NCBI GenBank assembly: GCA_019114225.1
Contig: DXFW01000037.1
Coordinates: 1-64,000, forward strand
Source: Candidatus Allofournierella pullicola
GTDB taxonomy: Bacteria; Bacillota; Clostridia; Oscillospirales; Ruminococcaceae
DNA: 64,000 bases
Reading direction: 5' to 3'
How positions within the stretch are numbered: position 1 is the stretch's first letter; each line of letters starts with the position of its first letter. The notes beneath the pieces were generated by a model that saw only the letters and a program-made list of their open reading frames with translations, ran no database searches and was not told the origin of the DNA. Below, piece after piece: positions 31,896 to 44,692 of the stretch. A program made the translations under genes and the position numbers.

Positions 31896-33254
31896 ATGAA
31901 GATCATTATTGCCGGCGACGGCAAGGTGGGCCTGGCTCTGACGCGGCAGCTGCTGCACGAAGGCCACGAGGTCACCATTGTGGATTCCAATCCCGGCGTG
32001 CTGCAGGCCAACATGTACCAGTACGACGTGCTGGCAGTGCAGGGAAACGCCGCCACCATGGAGGCGCTGCGGCAGGCGCAGGTGCAAAAAGCCGACCTGC
32101 TCATCGCCGCCACCAGCGCCGACGAGATCAACCTGCTGTGCTGCCTGACGGCCAAAAAGATGAACAGCCGCCTGCACACCATCGCCCGGGTGCGCAACCC
32201 GGACTACACCGAACAGCTCTTCTTCATGCGGGAGGAGCTGGGCCTTTCCATGACCATCAACCCGGAGCTTTCGGCGGCGCGGGAAATTTTCCATCTGCTG
32301 CAGTTCCCCAGCTTCCTCCACCGGGACAGCTTTGCCAAGGGCCGGGTGGAGATCGTGGGCCTGCGGGTGGACGAGGGCAGCCGCCTGGAGGGCGTGGCGC
32401 TGCACCAGCTTTACAAAATTGCCCAGGTGAAGGTGCTGGTGTGCGCGGTGCTGCGCGCCGGCGAGGTCATCATTCCCGACGGCAGCTTTGAGCTGAAAAA
32501 AGGCGACCGTATCTTCGTCACCGCCCGGGCGGTGAACCTGGCCCAGCTCATCAAAAACCTGGGCATTGCCAAGCAGAAGATCCGCCGGGTCATGCTGGTG
32601 GGCGGCGGCCACATCAGCTTCTACCTGGCCCAGCGCCTGCTGGACGCCCACCTGAGCGTGAAGATCATCGAGCAGAACCCGGCCCGCGCCCGCTTCCTGG
32701 CGGAGAACCTGCCCGGCGCGGCAGTGGTGCTGGGCGACGGCTCTTCCCAGAGTTTTCTGGAGAGCGAGGGCCTGGACGAGGCGGACGCCCTGGTCAGCCT
32801 GACCGGCATTGACGAGGAGAACATCGTGCTGAGCATGTACGCCCACAGCCAGGGCGTGCCCAAGGTGGTGACCAAGGTCAACCGCCTGGAATACAACCGC
32901 ATGTTTGAGGCGCTGGATATCGGCAGCATTGTCAGCCCCAAGGACCTGTGCAGCGCGCTCATCGCCCGCTATGTGCGGGGCATGCAGAACAAGGCCGGCA
33001 AGATCCTGGCTCTGCACCTCATTGCCGAGGGCCACGCCGCCGCCATGGAGTTCCGGGTGGACGAAAACACCCGCTACCGGGGCGTGGCGCTGAAGGACGT
33101 GCCCCTGCGCCGGGGCATTCTGATCTCCTGTATCTCCCGGGGCGCCGACACCATCATCCCCGACGGCACCTCCAGCTTTGAGGCGGGCGACACAGTGGTG
33201 GCGGTGAGCACGCTGGACACCCCGGTGCTGCAGATGAACGACCTGTTTGATTGA
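31896..33254 (+). CDS. trkA: Trk potassium uptake system regulatory subunit TrkA
   Basis: A 452-residue cytosolic gating subunit with two RCK halves. Half 1: KIIIAGDGKVGLALTRQLLHEGHEVTIVD (Rossmann NAD site) and a TrkA_C region near 150-215. Half 2 restarts at RRVMLVGGGHISFYLAQRLL and ends with a second TrkA_C (residues about 375-450). It binds NAD(H) or ATP and opens the TrkH channel to let K+ in. The trkH gene follows 41 bases downstream. Confidence 0.95.
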   Translation: MKIIIAGDGKVGLALTRQLLHEGHEVTIVDSNPGVLQANMYQYDVLAVQGNAATMEALRQAQVQKADLLIAATSADEINLLCCLTAKKMNSRLHTIARVRNPDYTEQLFFMREELGLSMTINPELSAAREIFHLLQFPSFLHRDSFAKGRVEIVGLRVDEGSRLEGVALHQLYKIAQVKVLVCAVLRAGEVIIPDGSFELKKGDRIFVTARAVNLAQLIKNLGIAKQKIRRVMLVGGGHISFYLAQRLLDAHLSVKIIEQNPARARFLAENLPGAAVVLGDGSSQSFLESEGLDEADALVSLTGIDEENIVLSMYAHSQGVPKVVTKVNRLEYNRMFEALDIGSIVSPKDLCSALIARYVRGMQNKAGKILALHLIAEGHAAAMEFRVDENTRYRGVALKDVPLRRGILISCISRGADTIIPDGTSSFEAGDTVVAVSTLDTPVLQMNDLFD

Positions 33255-33295
33255 CGGGCCGCGTCAACGGGATTTTTGAAAGAGGAAGTGCGGAT

Positions 33296-34744
33296 TTGAA
33301 TTTTCGAGCGATCAACCACACCATCGGTTCCATCATTCTGCTGGAGATGGCCTTCATGCTGCCCAGCCTTGTGTGGTGCTGGGTGGACCGGGACGGCCAC
33401 TCCGCCTTTGCCTTCGGCGTGTCGCTGCTCATCATGGGCCTGTGCGCCGGGCTGTTTCTGCTGGTGGGCCGCCGGGCCCGGGGCAGCATTTTTGCCCCCG
33501 AGGGCTTTGTGACGGTGGCCATGTGCTGGATCGTGCTGTCGCTGCTGGGCTGTTTGCCCTTTTTCATCAGCGGCCAGATCCCCAGCTACATCGACGCGCT
33601 GTTCGAGGTGGTGAGCGGCTTCACCACCACCGGTGCCTCCATCCTGGCGGACCCCTCCGAGATGAGCCGGGGGCTTTTGATCTGGCGCAGCACCACCCAC
33701 TGGCTGGGCGGCATGGGCATTCTGGTGTTCATGCTGGCCATTCTGCCCGCGCGGCAGGGCGGCGCGCTGCACCTCATGCGGGCGGAGAGCCCCGGCCCCA
33801 CGGTGAGCAAGCTCACCCCCCGGCTGCGGCAGACCAGCAAGATCCTCTACGCCATCTACCTGGCGCTGACGCTGGGGTGTGTCCTGTTTCTGCTGGCGGG
33901 CGGCATGTCCCTGTTCGACAGCCTGTGCACCGCCTTCGGCACCGCCGGCACCGGCGGCTTCGGGATCAAGGCAGACAGCATGGCCAGCTACAGCCCCTAT
34001 CTGCAATGGGTGGTCACCGTGTTCATGGCCCTGTTCGGGGTGAACTTCTCGGTGTATTACCTGTTGCTCATGCGCAAGGCGGGCCTTGCGGTGAAGGACG
34101 AGGAAGTGCGCCTGTATTTCCTCATCATGCTGGTGGCGGGCGCGCTCATCGCCTGGGACATCCGGGACCTCATCCCCGACCTTTCCGAGCGGATCCGCCA
34201 CGCCTACTTCCAGGTGAGCAGCCTGATGACCACCACCGGCTTTTCCACGGTGGACTTTGACGCCTGGCCCGCTTTTTCCAAGTCCATCCTTTTGTGCCTG
34301 ATGGCGGTGGGCGCCTGCGCCGGGTCCACCGGCGGCGGCCTGAAGGTCATGCGCCTTTCCATCATGTGCAAAAGCCTGCGCCGGGCCATGCGCCAGACCC
34401 TGCGCCCCAACAGCGTGCAGCTGGTGCGGGTGAACGGCAAAGTGGTGGACGACGATGTGGTCCACAATGTGAGCGCCTATCTGGTGGCCTATGTGCTCAT
34501 CATCTTCGGCAGCTTCGTGCTCATTTCGCTGGACGAATTCAGCGTGGAGAGCAACATCTCCGCGGTGTTCGCCTGTTTCAACAACATCGGCCCCGGCTTC
34601 GGCTCGGTGGGCCCCATGGTCAACTACGACAGCTTCAGCAACTTTTCCAAGCTGGTGCTCACGCTGGACATGCTGTTGGGCCGCCTGGAGATCTTCCCCC
34701 TGCTGGCGCTGGCCAGCCGCCACAGCTGGAGCCGCCGGCTGTGA
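33296..34744 (+). CDS. trkH: TrkH family potassium uptake channel subunit
   Basis: A 482-residue membrane channel with four M1-P-M2 repeats. Selectivity-filter segments are visible: SGFTTTGASIL (repeat 1), AFGTAGTGGFGI (2), SSLMTTTGFSTVD (3) and FNNIGPGFGSVGP (4). The pore passes K+ (often with Na+ or H+). The start appears to be the TTG at 33296 giving NFRAINHTIGSIILLE, six bases after AAAGAGGAAG; this matches the usual TrkH N-terminus. No ATG is available near it. Forms one operon with trkA. Confidence 0.95.
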   Translation: MNFRAINHTIGSIILLEMAFMLPSLVWCWVDRDGHSAFAFGVSLLIMGLCAGLFLLVGRRARGSIFAPEGFVTVAMCWIVLSLLGCLPFFISGQIPSYIDALFEVVSGFTTTGASILADPSEMSRGLLIWRSTTHWLGGMGILVFMLAILPARQGGALHLMRAESPGPTVSKLTPRLRQTSKILYAIYLALTLGCVLFLLAGGMSLFDSLCTAFGTAGTGGFGIKADSMASYSPYLQWVVTVFMALFGVNFSVYYLLLMRKAGLAVKDEEVRLYFLIMLVAGALIAWDIRDLIPDLSERIRHAYFQVSSLMTTTGFSTVDFDAWPAFSKSILLCLMAVGACAGSTGGGLKVMRLSIMCKSLRRAMRQTLRPNSVQLVRVNGKVVDDDVVHNVSAYLVAYVLIIFGSFVLISLDEFSVESNISAVFACFNNIGPGFGSVGPMVNYDSFSNFSKLVLTLDMLLGRLEIFPLLALASRHSWSRRL

Positions 34745-34754
34745 GCCGCCCTTT

Positions 34755-34786
34755 GGCCCGGCCTTTTGCCCCTTCGGCGCCGGGCC
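34755..34786 (+). repeat. GC stem-loop after trkH
   Basis: GGCCCGGC (34755-34762) pairs perfectly with GCCGGGCC (34779-34786). No T-run, but it stands right before the main terminator and may aid it. Confidence 0.6.
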
Positions 34787-34796
34787 CTGCGCAATG

Positions 34797-34834
34797 AAAA
34801 AACCCCTGCCGCATGGCAGGGGTTTTACTTTTTG
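34797..34834. terminator. Bidirectional terminator for trkAH and the ATP synthase operon
   Basis: AAAAAACCCCTGCC/GGCAGGGGTTTT stem with GCAT loop; A-run on one side and T-run on the other serve both convergent operons. Confidence 0.9.
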
Positions 34835-34865
34835 GATATTCTTGCGAGAATATTCCGTTTTGGAT

Positions 34866-35051
34866 TCAGACAGAAGGTCCGTTCCCCTTGGAGCGCAGGC
34901 CCCGGAGGCCATCATCCTCTTTTGCGCCCAGGGCGCGGGTGATCATGCCCAGCAGCCCCGCCGCCAGCGCCATGCCGCCAAAGACGGCCAGCACCTGGGG
35001 CCAGCGGCCGCTGAGAGCACTCAGCAGGGTGGTGAGACGTTCCAGGTCCAT
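34866..35051 (-). CDS. Small single-helix membrane protein at the end of the ATP synthase operon
   Basis: A 61-residue protein, MDLERLTTLLSALSGRW then a hydrophobic segment (about 18-38) and a charged tail (AKEDDGLRGLRSKG). GGAGGAG is placed correctly before the ATG at 35051. It lies 20 bases after atpC and before the shared terminator, so it is transcribed with the ATP synthase genes. I do not recognise the family; it could be an accessory subunit or an unrelated small membrane protein. Confidence 0.68.
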   Translation of the reverse strand: MDLERLTTLLSALSGRWPQVLAVFGGMALAAGLLGMITRALGAKEDDGLRGLRSKGNGPSV

Positions 35052-35071
35052 GGGCTCTCCTCCTTCCGGGT

Positions 35072-37769
<2,698 letters not shown>

Positions 37770-37782
37770 ACGCTCTGCCTCC

Positions 37783-39853
<2,071 letters not shown>

Positions 39854-39857
<4 letters not shown>

Positions 39858-40360
39858 GACGCGTCACCCACGTTTTCGATGAAGCTGTCGATCAGGGCCT
39901 TGTGGTCGGCCTCGCTGATCTCCCGCTCCACCACCTTGCTGGCAATGGCCATGGCCATGCCGCCGATCTCGTCCTTGGCGTCGTTCAGCGCCTTCTTGCG
40001 GGCCTGCTCGATCTCCGCCTCGGCCTTCTGCTTCATCTGCGCGGCCTGGGCGCGGGCGGCGGCGAGGGTCTCCTCGCTGCGGGCCGCGGCGGTCTTGTCC
40101 GCCTGGGCCAGCATGTCGGCCACTTCCTGTTTGGCGGCGGCCAGATGGCTCTCGTACTCGGCCTTTTCAGCCTCGGCGGTCTCCTTGGCCTTGCGGGCGT
40201 CGTCCAGCATGGCGTCGGCCCGGGCCTGGCGCTCGTCCAGCACCTTCTGCACCCGCTCGAACAGCAGCTTTTTGACGATCAGCGTGAGGATCAGCAGGTT
40301 GCCCAGCATCATGATCATGTGCCAGGGCGTTATGGTGACCAGATCTTTAAATTGTTCCAA
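39854..40360 (-). CDS. atpF: ATP synthase F0 b subunit
   Basis: A 168-residue peripheral stalk subunit: a single N-terminal membrane helix (about 15-33, MIMMLGNLLILTLIVKKLLF) and a long Ala/Glu/Lys-rich coiled coil (40-150). It holds F1 static against the rotor through delta. Located 38 bases after atpE. Confidence 0.95.
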
Positions 40361-40398
40361 TGGTCATTCCCCTTTCCTGCGGCTTGTGGGGGCTGTTC

Positions 40399-40677
<279 letters not shown>

Positions 40678-40736
40678 CTAAAAATGAAGTACGATTTTTA
40701 TGCCTCACGGCCGGCGGCCGCGTCGGGTCAAAGGGT

Positions 40737-41501
40737 TCAGCCGTCCGCCTCGGCGGCGTTGGCGATGTACAGCATGGTGAGCATGCAGAAGATGAATGCC
40801 TGCATGAGGCTGCTGAACAGATCAAAGTAAATGGACAGCACTGCCGGGATACCCAGCTGGAAGATGGGGATGAGGCTCAAGACCTCGCCCAGCACGCCGG
40901 GCAGCAGGCCCAACATCGCGTTGCTGGCCACCGCCAGCGCGGCGTAGACCAGCGTGCTGATGACGCCGCCGGACATGATGTTGCCGAAGTGACGGAAAGC
41001 CATGGAGATGGGCGTTGCCAGCTCGCTGATGATGTTGAAGGGGGTGAACACCGGGATGGGGGTGGTGAACCCCAGCAGGTAGCCCCCCAGGCCGTTGGTC
41101 TTGATCTTGGTGTAGGTGATCATCACAAACACCAGCAGCGCCCAGGACAGCTCGGTGGACAGGTCGCTGGTGGCGGGATACAGCCCGATCAGGCTGGACA
41201 GGCTGCACAGCGCCGAATAGCTGAACAGCGCCCCGATGAAGGGCACGAAGTGGGCGTAGCGCTGGCCCATGTTGCCGATGACAAAGTTCTTGCAGGTGGT
41301 GACCAAGAGCTCTGCCACCGCCTGCTTTTTGCTGATCTTGTCCACGGTCAGGCCCCGCCCAAGCCACCAGCAGAGCAGCGCGATGGCCGCCAGGATGATC
41401 CAGGCGTCCAGCAAACTCTCGGTGAGCTGGAACTTGCCCAGCAGCGGCACCGACCAGGAGGACTCCCACAGGATCTTCGGGCCGGCGATCTCAACGTTCA
41501 T
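40737..41501 (-). CDS. atpB: ATP synthase F0 a subunit
   Basis: A 254-residue stator channel protein with five to six helices. The essential Arg lies in SMAFRHFGNIMSGG on the long horizontal helix; the last helix holds LMQAFIFCMLTMLYIANAAE. The chosen ATG at 41501 gives NVEIAGPKILWE; the open frame upstream runs into the atpI-like gene. Forms the ion path with the c-ring. Confidence 0.95.
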   Translation of the reverse strand: MNVEIAGPKILWESSWSVPLLGKFQLTESLLDAWIILAAIALLCWWLGRGLTVDKISKKQAVAELLVTTCKNFVIGNMGQRYAHFVPFIGALFSYSALCSLSSLIGLYPATSDLSTELSWALLVFVMITYTKIKTNGLGGYLLGFTTPIPVFTPFNIISELATPISMAFRHFGNIMSGGVISTLVYAALAVASNAMLGLLPGVLGEVLSLIPIFQLGIPAVLSIYFDLFSSLMQAFIFCMLTMLYIANAAEADG

Positions 41502-41922
41502 GGTCGACTTGTTCCCCCTTTTCCTCGTTGTTTTGTTCCTTTTTGTAGACCCCGGTGATCTGCATGACCGCAATGGTCAGCCGGGGGAAAAGCAGCGGCA
41601 GCGCCGCCGCGACCCAGTGAAGGAAGGGCATGCTCACCGCCAGGATGAGCCACAGGGCCATCACCAGCATGCGCATGCTGTAGGAAAACTGCATGAGCTT
41701 GCGGCCCCGTTCTTCGTTTGCTTCGCCGGTGATCTTCTGCACCGTGAGGCCCAAAAGCAGGAAATTGAGCACCGCCACCGCGCCGCCCAAAACGCCCCCC
41801 AGGGCCACGGTGTAGTCAAAACGCCCCAAAAGGGCGAACACGGCAAGCATTGCCGCCACGCCCACGGCCACCCCAAGGGCGATGTGGGCGGTCTCTTTTT
41901 TCACAGCCGGCTGCAGTTTCAT
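41491..41922 (-). CDS. ATP synthase subunit I-like (AtpI family) protein
   Basis: A 143-residue four-helix membrane protein resembling the ATP synthase I chain, which assists c-ring assembly or Mg2+ supply. Helix 1-2 region LGVAVGVAAMLAVFALLGRFDYTVALGGVLGGAVAVLNFLLLG is typical; the C-terminal tail is charged (EEKGEQVDHER). The ATG at 41922 follows GGGAGG by nine bases. It overlaps atpB by 11 bases. Confidence 0.82.
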   Translation of the reverse strand: MKLQPAVKKETAHIALGVAVGVAAMLAVFALLGRFDYTVALGGVLGGAVAVLNFLLLGLTVQKITGEANEERGRKLMQFSYSMRMLVMALWLILAVSMPFLHWVAAALPLLFPRLTIAVMQITGVYKKEQNNEEKGEQVDHER

Positions 41923-41939
41923 CCAGACGTTCCTCCCTT

Positions 41940-42200
41940 TCAAACGTGGTCATTGAAGGCGGCGGGTCTTTTCTTGTCCGGCTTGTTTTTGCGCTGCACA
42001 TAGCGGTAAAAGCCCCAGAAGGACGCGCCCGCCGCGCCCAGGCCCAAGGCCAGCGCCGGCAGCATGACCCAGGCGGGCCAGCCCTTGGCGTCGATGAGCC
42101 ACCAGGCCCCGAAGGCGCACAAAAACGGCGGCGTGACCAGCGAAAACCCAAGCTGCGTGAGCCAGGCCAGTTCCCGCAGCGCGTTCATCCAGCCCTTCAT
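41940..42200 (-). CDS. AtpZ-like small membrane protein of the ATP synthase operon
   Basis: An 86-residue two-helix protein beginning MKGWMNALRELAWLTQLGFSLVTPP, the pattern of AtpZ/AtpI-type proteins at the head of F-ATPase operons. AtpZ together with AtpI has been linked to divalent ion transport in some species. First gene after the operon promoter; GGGGGCG precedes the ATG. Family assignment rests on position and the N-terminal pattern. Confidence 0.8.
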   Translation of the reverse strand: MKGWMNALRELAWLTQLGFSLVTPPFLCAFGAWWLIDAKGWPAWVMLPALALGLGAAGASFWGFYRYVQRKNKPDKKRPAAFNDHV

Positions 42201-42250
42201 CCGGCACGCCCCCTTTTTCAAGCACGGCGCATACCGCCGCATTATTGAAT

Positions 42251-42279
42251 ATTATACCAAAAACGTTTGGACAAAACAA
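42251..42279 (-). promoter_or_regulatory. Promoter of the ATP synthase operon
   Basis: TTGTTT, 17 bases, TATAAT on the minus strand, about 50 bases before the first gene. Confidence 0.75.
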
Positions 42280-42392
42280 TTCATTTTGTGAACGGGGCAC
42301 AGTTTTTTTACAATTTGCCCGCGCCGGGCGAAAAGGCGGCCGCCGGGGCGGCTCCGGCGGCACAAAGGGACAAAAGCCGCCTTTCGCTCCGC

Positions 42393-42421
42393 TTGCCCCG
42401 CTCTGACCTTTGTGATAGAAT
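42393..42421 (+). promoter_or_regulatory. Promoter of the glycosyltransferase 2 gene
   Basis: TTGCCC, 17 bases, TAGAAT, 28 bases before the ATG at 42449. Confidence 0.6.
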
Positions 42422-42448
42422 GAAAAAAAACGCAAAGGCGGTGGCGGA

Positions 42449-43396
42449 ATGCTGCTTTCCATCGTGGTGCCCTGCTACAACGAGCAGGAAGCGCTGCCCT
42501 TTTTCTATAAGGAGATCTGCCGGGTGGCCGAAGAAATGAAAGCCAGCCACGGGGCGGAGTTTGAATTTATTTTTGTGGACGACGGCTCGAAGGATAACAC
42601 CCTCGCCATCGCCCGCGATCTGCACCAGAAGGACGCCCGGGTGCGCTACATCAGCTTTAGCCGCAACTTCGGCAAGGAGGCGGGCATTCTGGCGGGTCTC
42701 GAGGCGGCGAAGGGCGACTATGTGGCCATGATGGACGCGGACCTGCAGGACCCGCCCGCCCTTCTGCCCCAAATGCTGGACGCGCTGCTGCAGGAGGACT
42801 ACGACTGCGCCGCCACCCGCCGCACCAACCGCAAGGGCGAGCCGCCCATCCGCAGCTTTTTTGCCCGGATGTTCTACAAGATCATCAACCGCCTGAGCGA
42901 CGCGGACATCGTGGACGGCGCCCGTGACTACCGTCTCATGCGCCGCCGGATGGTGGACGCCATTCTGGCGCTGCCGGAATACAACCGCTTTTCCAAGGGC
43001 ATTTTCGGCTGGGTGGGCTTCAAGACCAAATGGCTGGAATATGTGAACGTGGAGCGGGTGGCCGGCGAGACCAAGTGGAGCTTCTGGAAGCTGTTTCTCT
43101 ACTCGCTGGAGGGCATTGTGGCCTTCACCACCGCGCCCCTGGCGCTGGCCAGCCTTGTGGGGATCATCTTCTGCGTGCTGGCCTTTGTGATGATCGTTTT
43201 CATCATCGTGCGCACCCTGCTCTTCGGCGACCCCACCAGCGGCTGGCCCAGCCTTGTGTGCATTATCTTTCTGTGCAGCGGCGTGCAGCTGTTCTGCATG
43301 GGGGTGCTGGGGCAGTATCTGGCCAAGACCTACATGGAAGTGAAGCGCCGCCCGGTGTACATCGTGCGGGAAACAGAGGCGGACGCCGAAGCGTGA
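42449..43396 (+). CDS. Family 2 glycosyltransferase with two C-terminal membrane helices (DPM1/GtrB-like)
   Basis: A 315-residue enzyme. The GT-A domain carries IVVPCYNEQEALPFFYKE, FVDDGSKDNT (nucleotide-sugar Asp), the metal DAD in AMMDADLQDPP and the RRTNRKGEPPIRSFFARMFYKIINRLS acceptor block. Two membrane helices (about 230-290) anchor it, as in polyprenyl-phosphate glucosyl- or mannosyltransferases (GtrB, YkcC). It would load a sugar onto undecaprenyl phosphate at the inner face, for use by an outer-face enzyme such as the GT at 829-2349. That link is inference. Confidence 0.92.
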   Translation: MLLSIVVPCYNEQEALPFFYKEICRVAEEMKASHGAEFEFIFVDDGSKDNTLAIARDLHQKDARVRYISFSRNFGKEAGILAGLEAAKGDYVAMMDADLQDPPALLPQMLDALLQEDYDCAATRRTNRKGEPPIRSFFARMFYKIINRLSDADIVDGARDYRLMRRRMVDAILALPEYNRFSKGIFGWVGFKTKWLEYVNVERVAGETKWSFWKLFLYSLEGIVAFTTAPLALASLVGIIFCVLAFVMIVFIIVRTLLFGDPTSGWPSLVCIIFLCSGVQLFCMGVLGQYLAKTYMEVKRRPVYIVRETEADAEA

Positions 43397-43420
43397 ACCG
43401 CCCTTTTTGAGGAAGGAACC

Positions 43421-43438
43421 ATGAACAGACCCATCTGA
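43421..43438 (+). CDS. Putative leader peptide MNRPI
   Basis: A five-codon reading frame (ATG AAC AGA CCC ATC TGA) with a strong ribosome site GAGGAAGG four bases upstream. Codons 2-5 are exactly the left arm of the 12-bp stem before the MFS gene, so a ribosome on this frame would keep that stem from forming. Short frames of this kind control antibiotic-resistance genes in Firmicutes. The peptide itself is inferred, not demonstrated. Confidence 0.6.
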   Translation: MNRPI

Positions 43439-43520
43439 TGAACTGAGCACATCGTCCGCGGCGCCGGAACACACCGGCGCCTGTTTGCCTTGTGTTCGTT
43501 TTGAGGATGGGTCTGTTTTT
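43424..43520 (+). promoter_or_regulatory. Attenuator-type leader structure before the MFS gene
   Basis: Left arm 43424-43435 (AACAGACCCATC) pairs perfectly with 43506-43517 (GATGGGTCTGTT); T43516-T43520 follow directly, as in an intrinsic terminator. Inside the loop an 8-bp hairpin (43460-43467 with 43474-43481, loop AACACA) stands alone. The right arm also covers part of the MFS ribosome site (GAGGA, 43503-43507). Both early termination and hidden translation start are possible. Confidence 0.7.
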
Positions 43521-44651
43521 ATGTTGAAACGAAATATTTTTTGCATGTACGCCATCTCCCTGCTGCAGGGAATGGTATTTTACGCCCCCGTGGCCACCCT
43601 TTACCGCCGGGCGGCGGGGGTATCGGTGTTCGAGATCTCGGTGATCGAGGCGGTGTCGCTGGCTCTCTGTGTGGCGCTGGAAGTGCCCTGGGGGTATCTG
43701 GCGGACCGCCTGGGCTACCGCCGCACCATGGTGCTGTGCAGCGTGCTGTACTTCATCTCAAAGCTGGTGTTCTGGCAGGCGGATTCCTTTGGGGATTTTC
43801 TCGCCGAGCGGGTGCTGCTGGCGGTGGTGCAGTCGGGGATCTCCGGCGTGGACAGCGCCGTGCTCTACCTTTCCTGCCGCGGGCAGGACAGCCTGCGGGT
43901 CTTTTCGGTCTACAACGCCCTGTCCATGGCGGGGCTGGTGGCGGCGGGGGGCGTGTTCGCCCTGCTTCCGGCGGACAGCTACCGCCTTTCCGCCCTGCTC
44001 ACCGCGGGCAGCTACGCCCTGGCGCTGGTGTTTGCGCTGGGCCTGCGGGAGGTGCGCGACCCGGAGCCCGCCCCGTCCCGGGGCAGTTTTGCCGCGGCGG
44101 CCCGTCAGGCGCTGGGCGGCGGCGTTCTGCCGCTGCTGGCGGGGGCCGCCCTGCTGGCGGAGGTCTGCCAGGTGGCCACGGTGTTTTTGAACCAATTGAA
44201 ATACGAAGCCTGCGGCATGGGCCAGCAGGCCATGAGCGCCGCCTATGTGGCCGCCTCGCTGCTGGGCCTTGCAGGGGCCTTCTCCCCCGCCCTGGCCCGG
44301 CGGCTGGGCCGGCGGGGCGCGGCGGTCTTCTGCGCCCTCGTCTGCCTTGCCGGCTGCGGCGTGCTGGCCGTCACGGCCTTTGCCCCGGCAGCGGTGGCCT
44401 CGGTGCTGGCGCTGCGCACCTCTTCCAGCCTGCTGGCCCCCTTGACCGACGAGGAGCGCAACCGGCGGCTGCACACCAAGGACCGGGCCAGCGCCCTGAG
44501 CGTGCAGGCCATGGTGATGGAGTGCTTTGCCATCGGGACGAATCTGGCGCTGGGCGCTCTTGCCCAGCGCAGTCTGGCCGCCGCCTTCGTCTTTGGGGCG
44601 CTTTTGTCGGCGGCGGGGCTGGGGCTGCTGCTTTACCGCCGGAGGGCGTAA
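43521..44651 (+). CDS. MFS family drug/metabolite exporter
   Basis: A 376-residue, roughly 11-12 helix major facilitator. The loop between helices 2 and 3 has GYLADRLGYRRTM, the MFS A-motif (G-x-x-x-D-R-x-G-x-R-R). The relatively short length and AISLLQGMVFYAPVATLYRR opening resemble drug exporters found in clostridia. GAGGATGGG lies 13 bases upstream of the ATG within a long stem, so expression is probably induced. Substrate likely an antibiotic or other ribosome-active compound if the leader works by ribosome stalling (inference). Confidence 0.85.
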   Translation: MLKRNIFCMYAISLLQGMVFYAPVATLYRRAAGVSVFEISVIEAVSLALCVALEVPWGYLADRLGYRRTMVLCSVLYFISKLVFWQADSFGDFLAERVLLAVVQSGISGVDSAVLYLSCRGQDSLRVFSVYNALSMAGLVAAGGVFALLPADSYRLSALLTAGSYALALVFALGLREVRDPEPAPSRGSFAAAARQALGGGVLPLLAGAALLAEVCQVATVFLNQLKYEACGMGQQAMSAAYVAASLLGLAGAFSPALARRLGRRGAAVFCALVCLAGCGVLAVTAFAPAAVASVLALRTSSSLLAPLTDEERNRRLHTKDRASALSVQAMVMECFAIGTNLALGALAQRSLAAAFVFGALLSAAGLGLLLYRRRA

Positions 44652-44656
44652 GAAAC

Positions 44657-44690
44657 AAAAAAGGCACGGGACGCTGTCCCGTGCCTTTTG
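44657..44690. terminator. Bidirectional terminator between the MFS and SGNH hydrolase genes
   Basis: GGCACGGGAC-GCT-GTCCCGTGCC perfect stem with A-run before and T-run after, between convergent stops. Confidence 0.9.
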
Positions 44691-44692
44691 GT

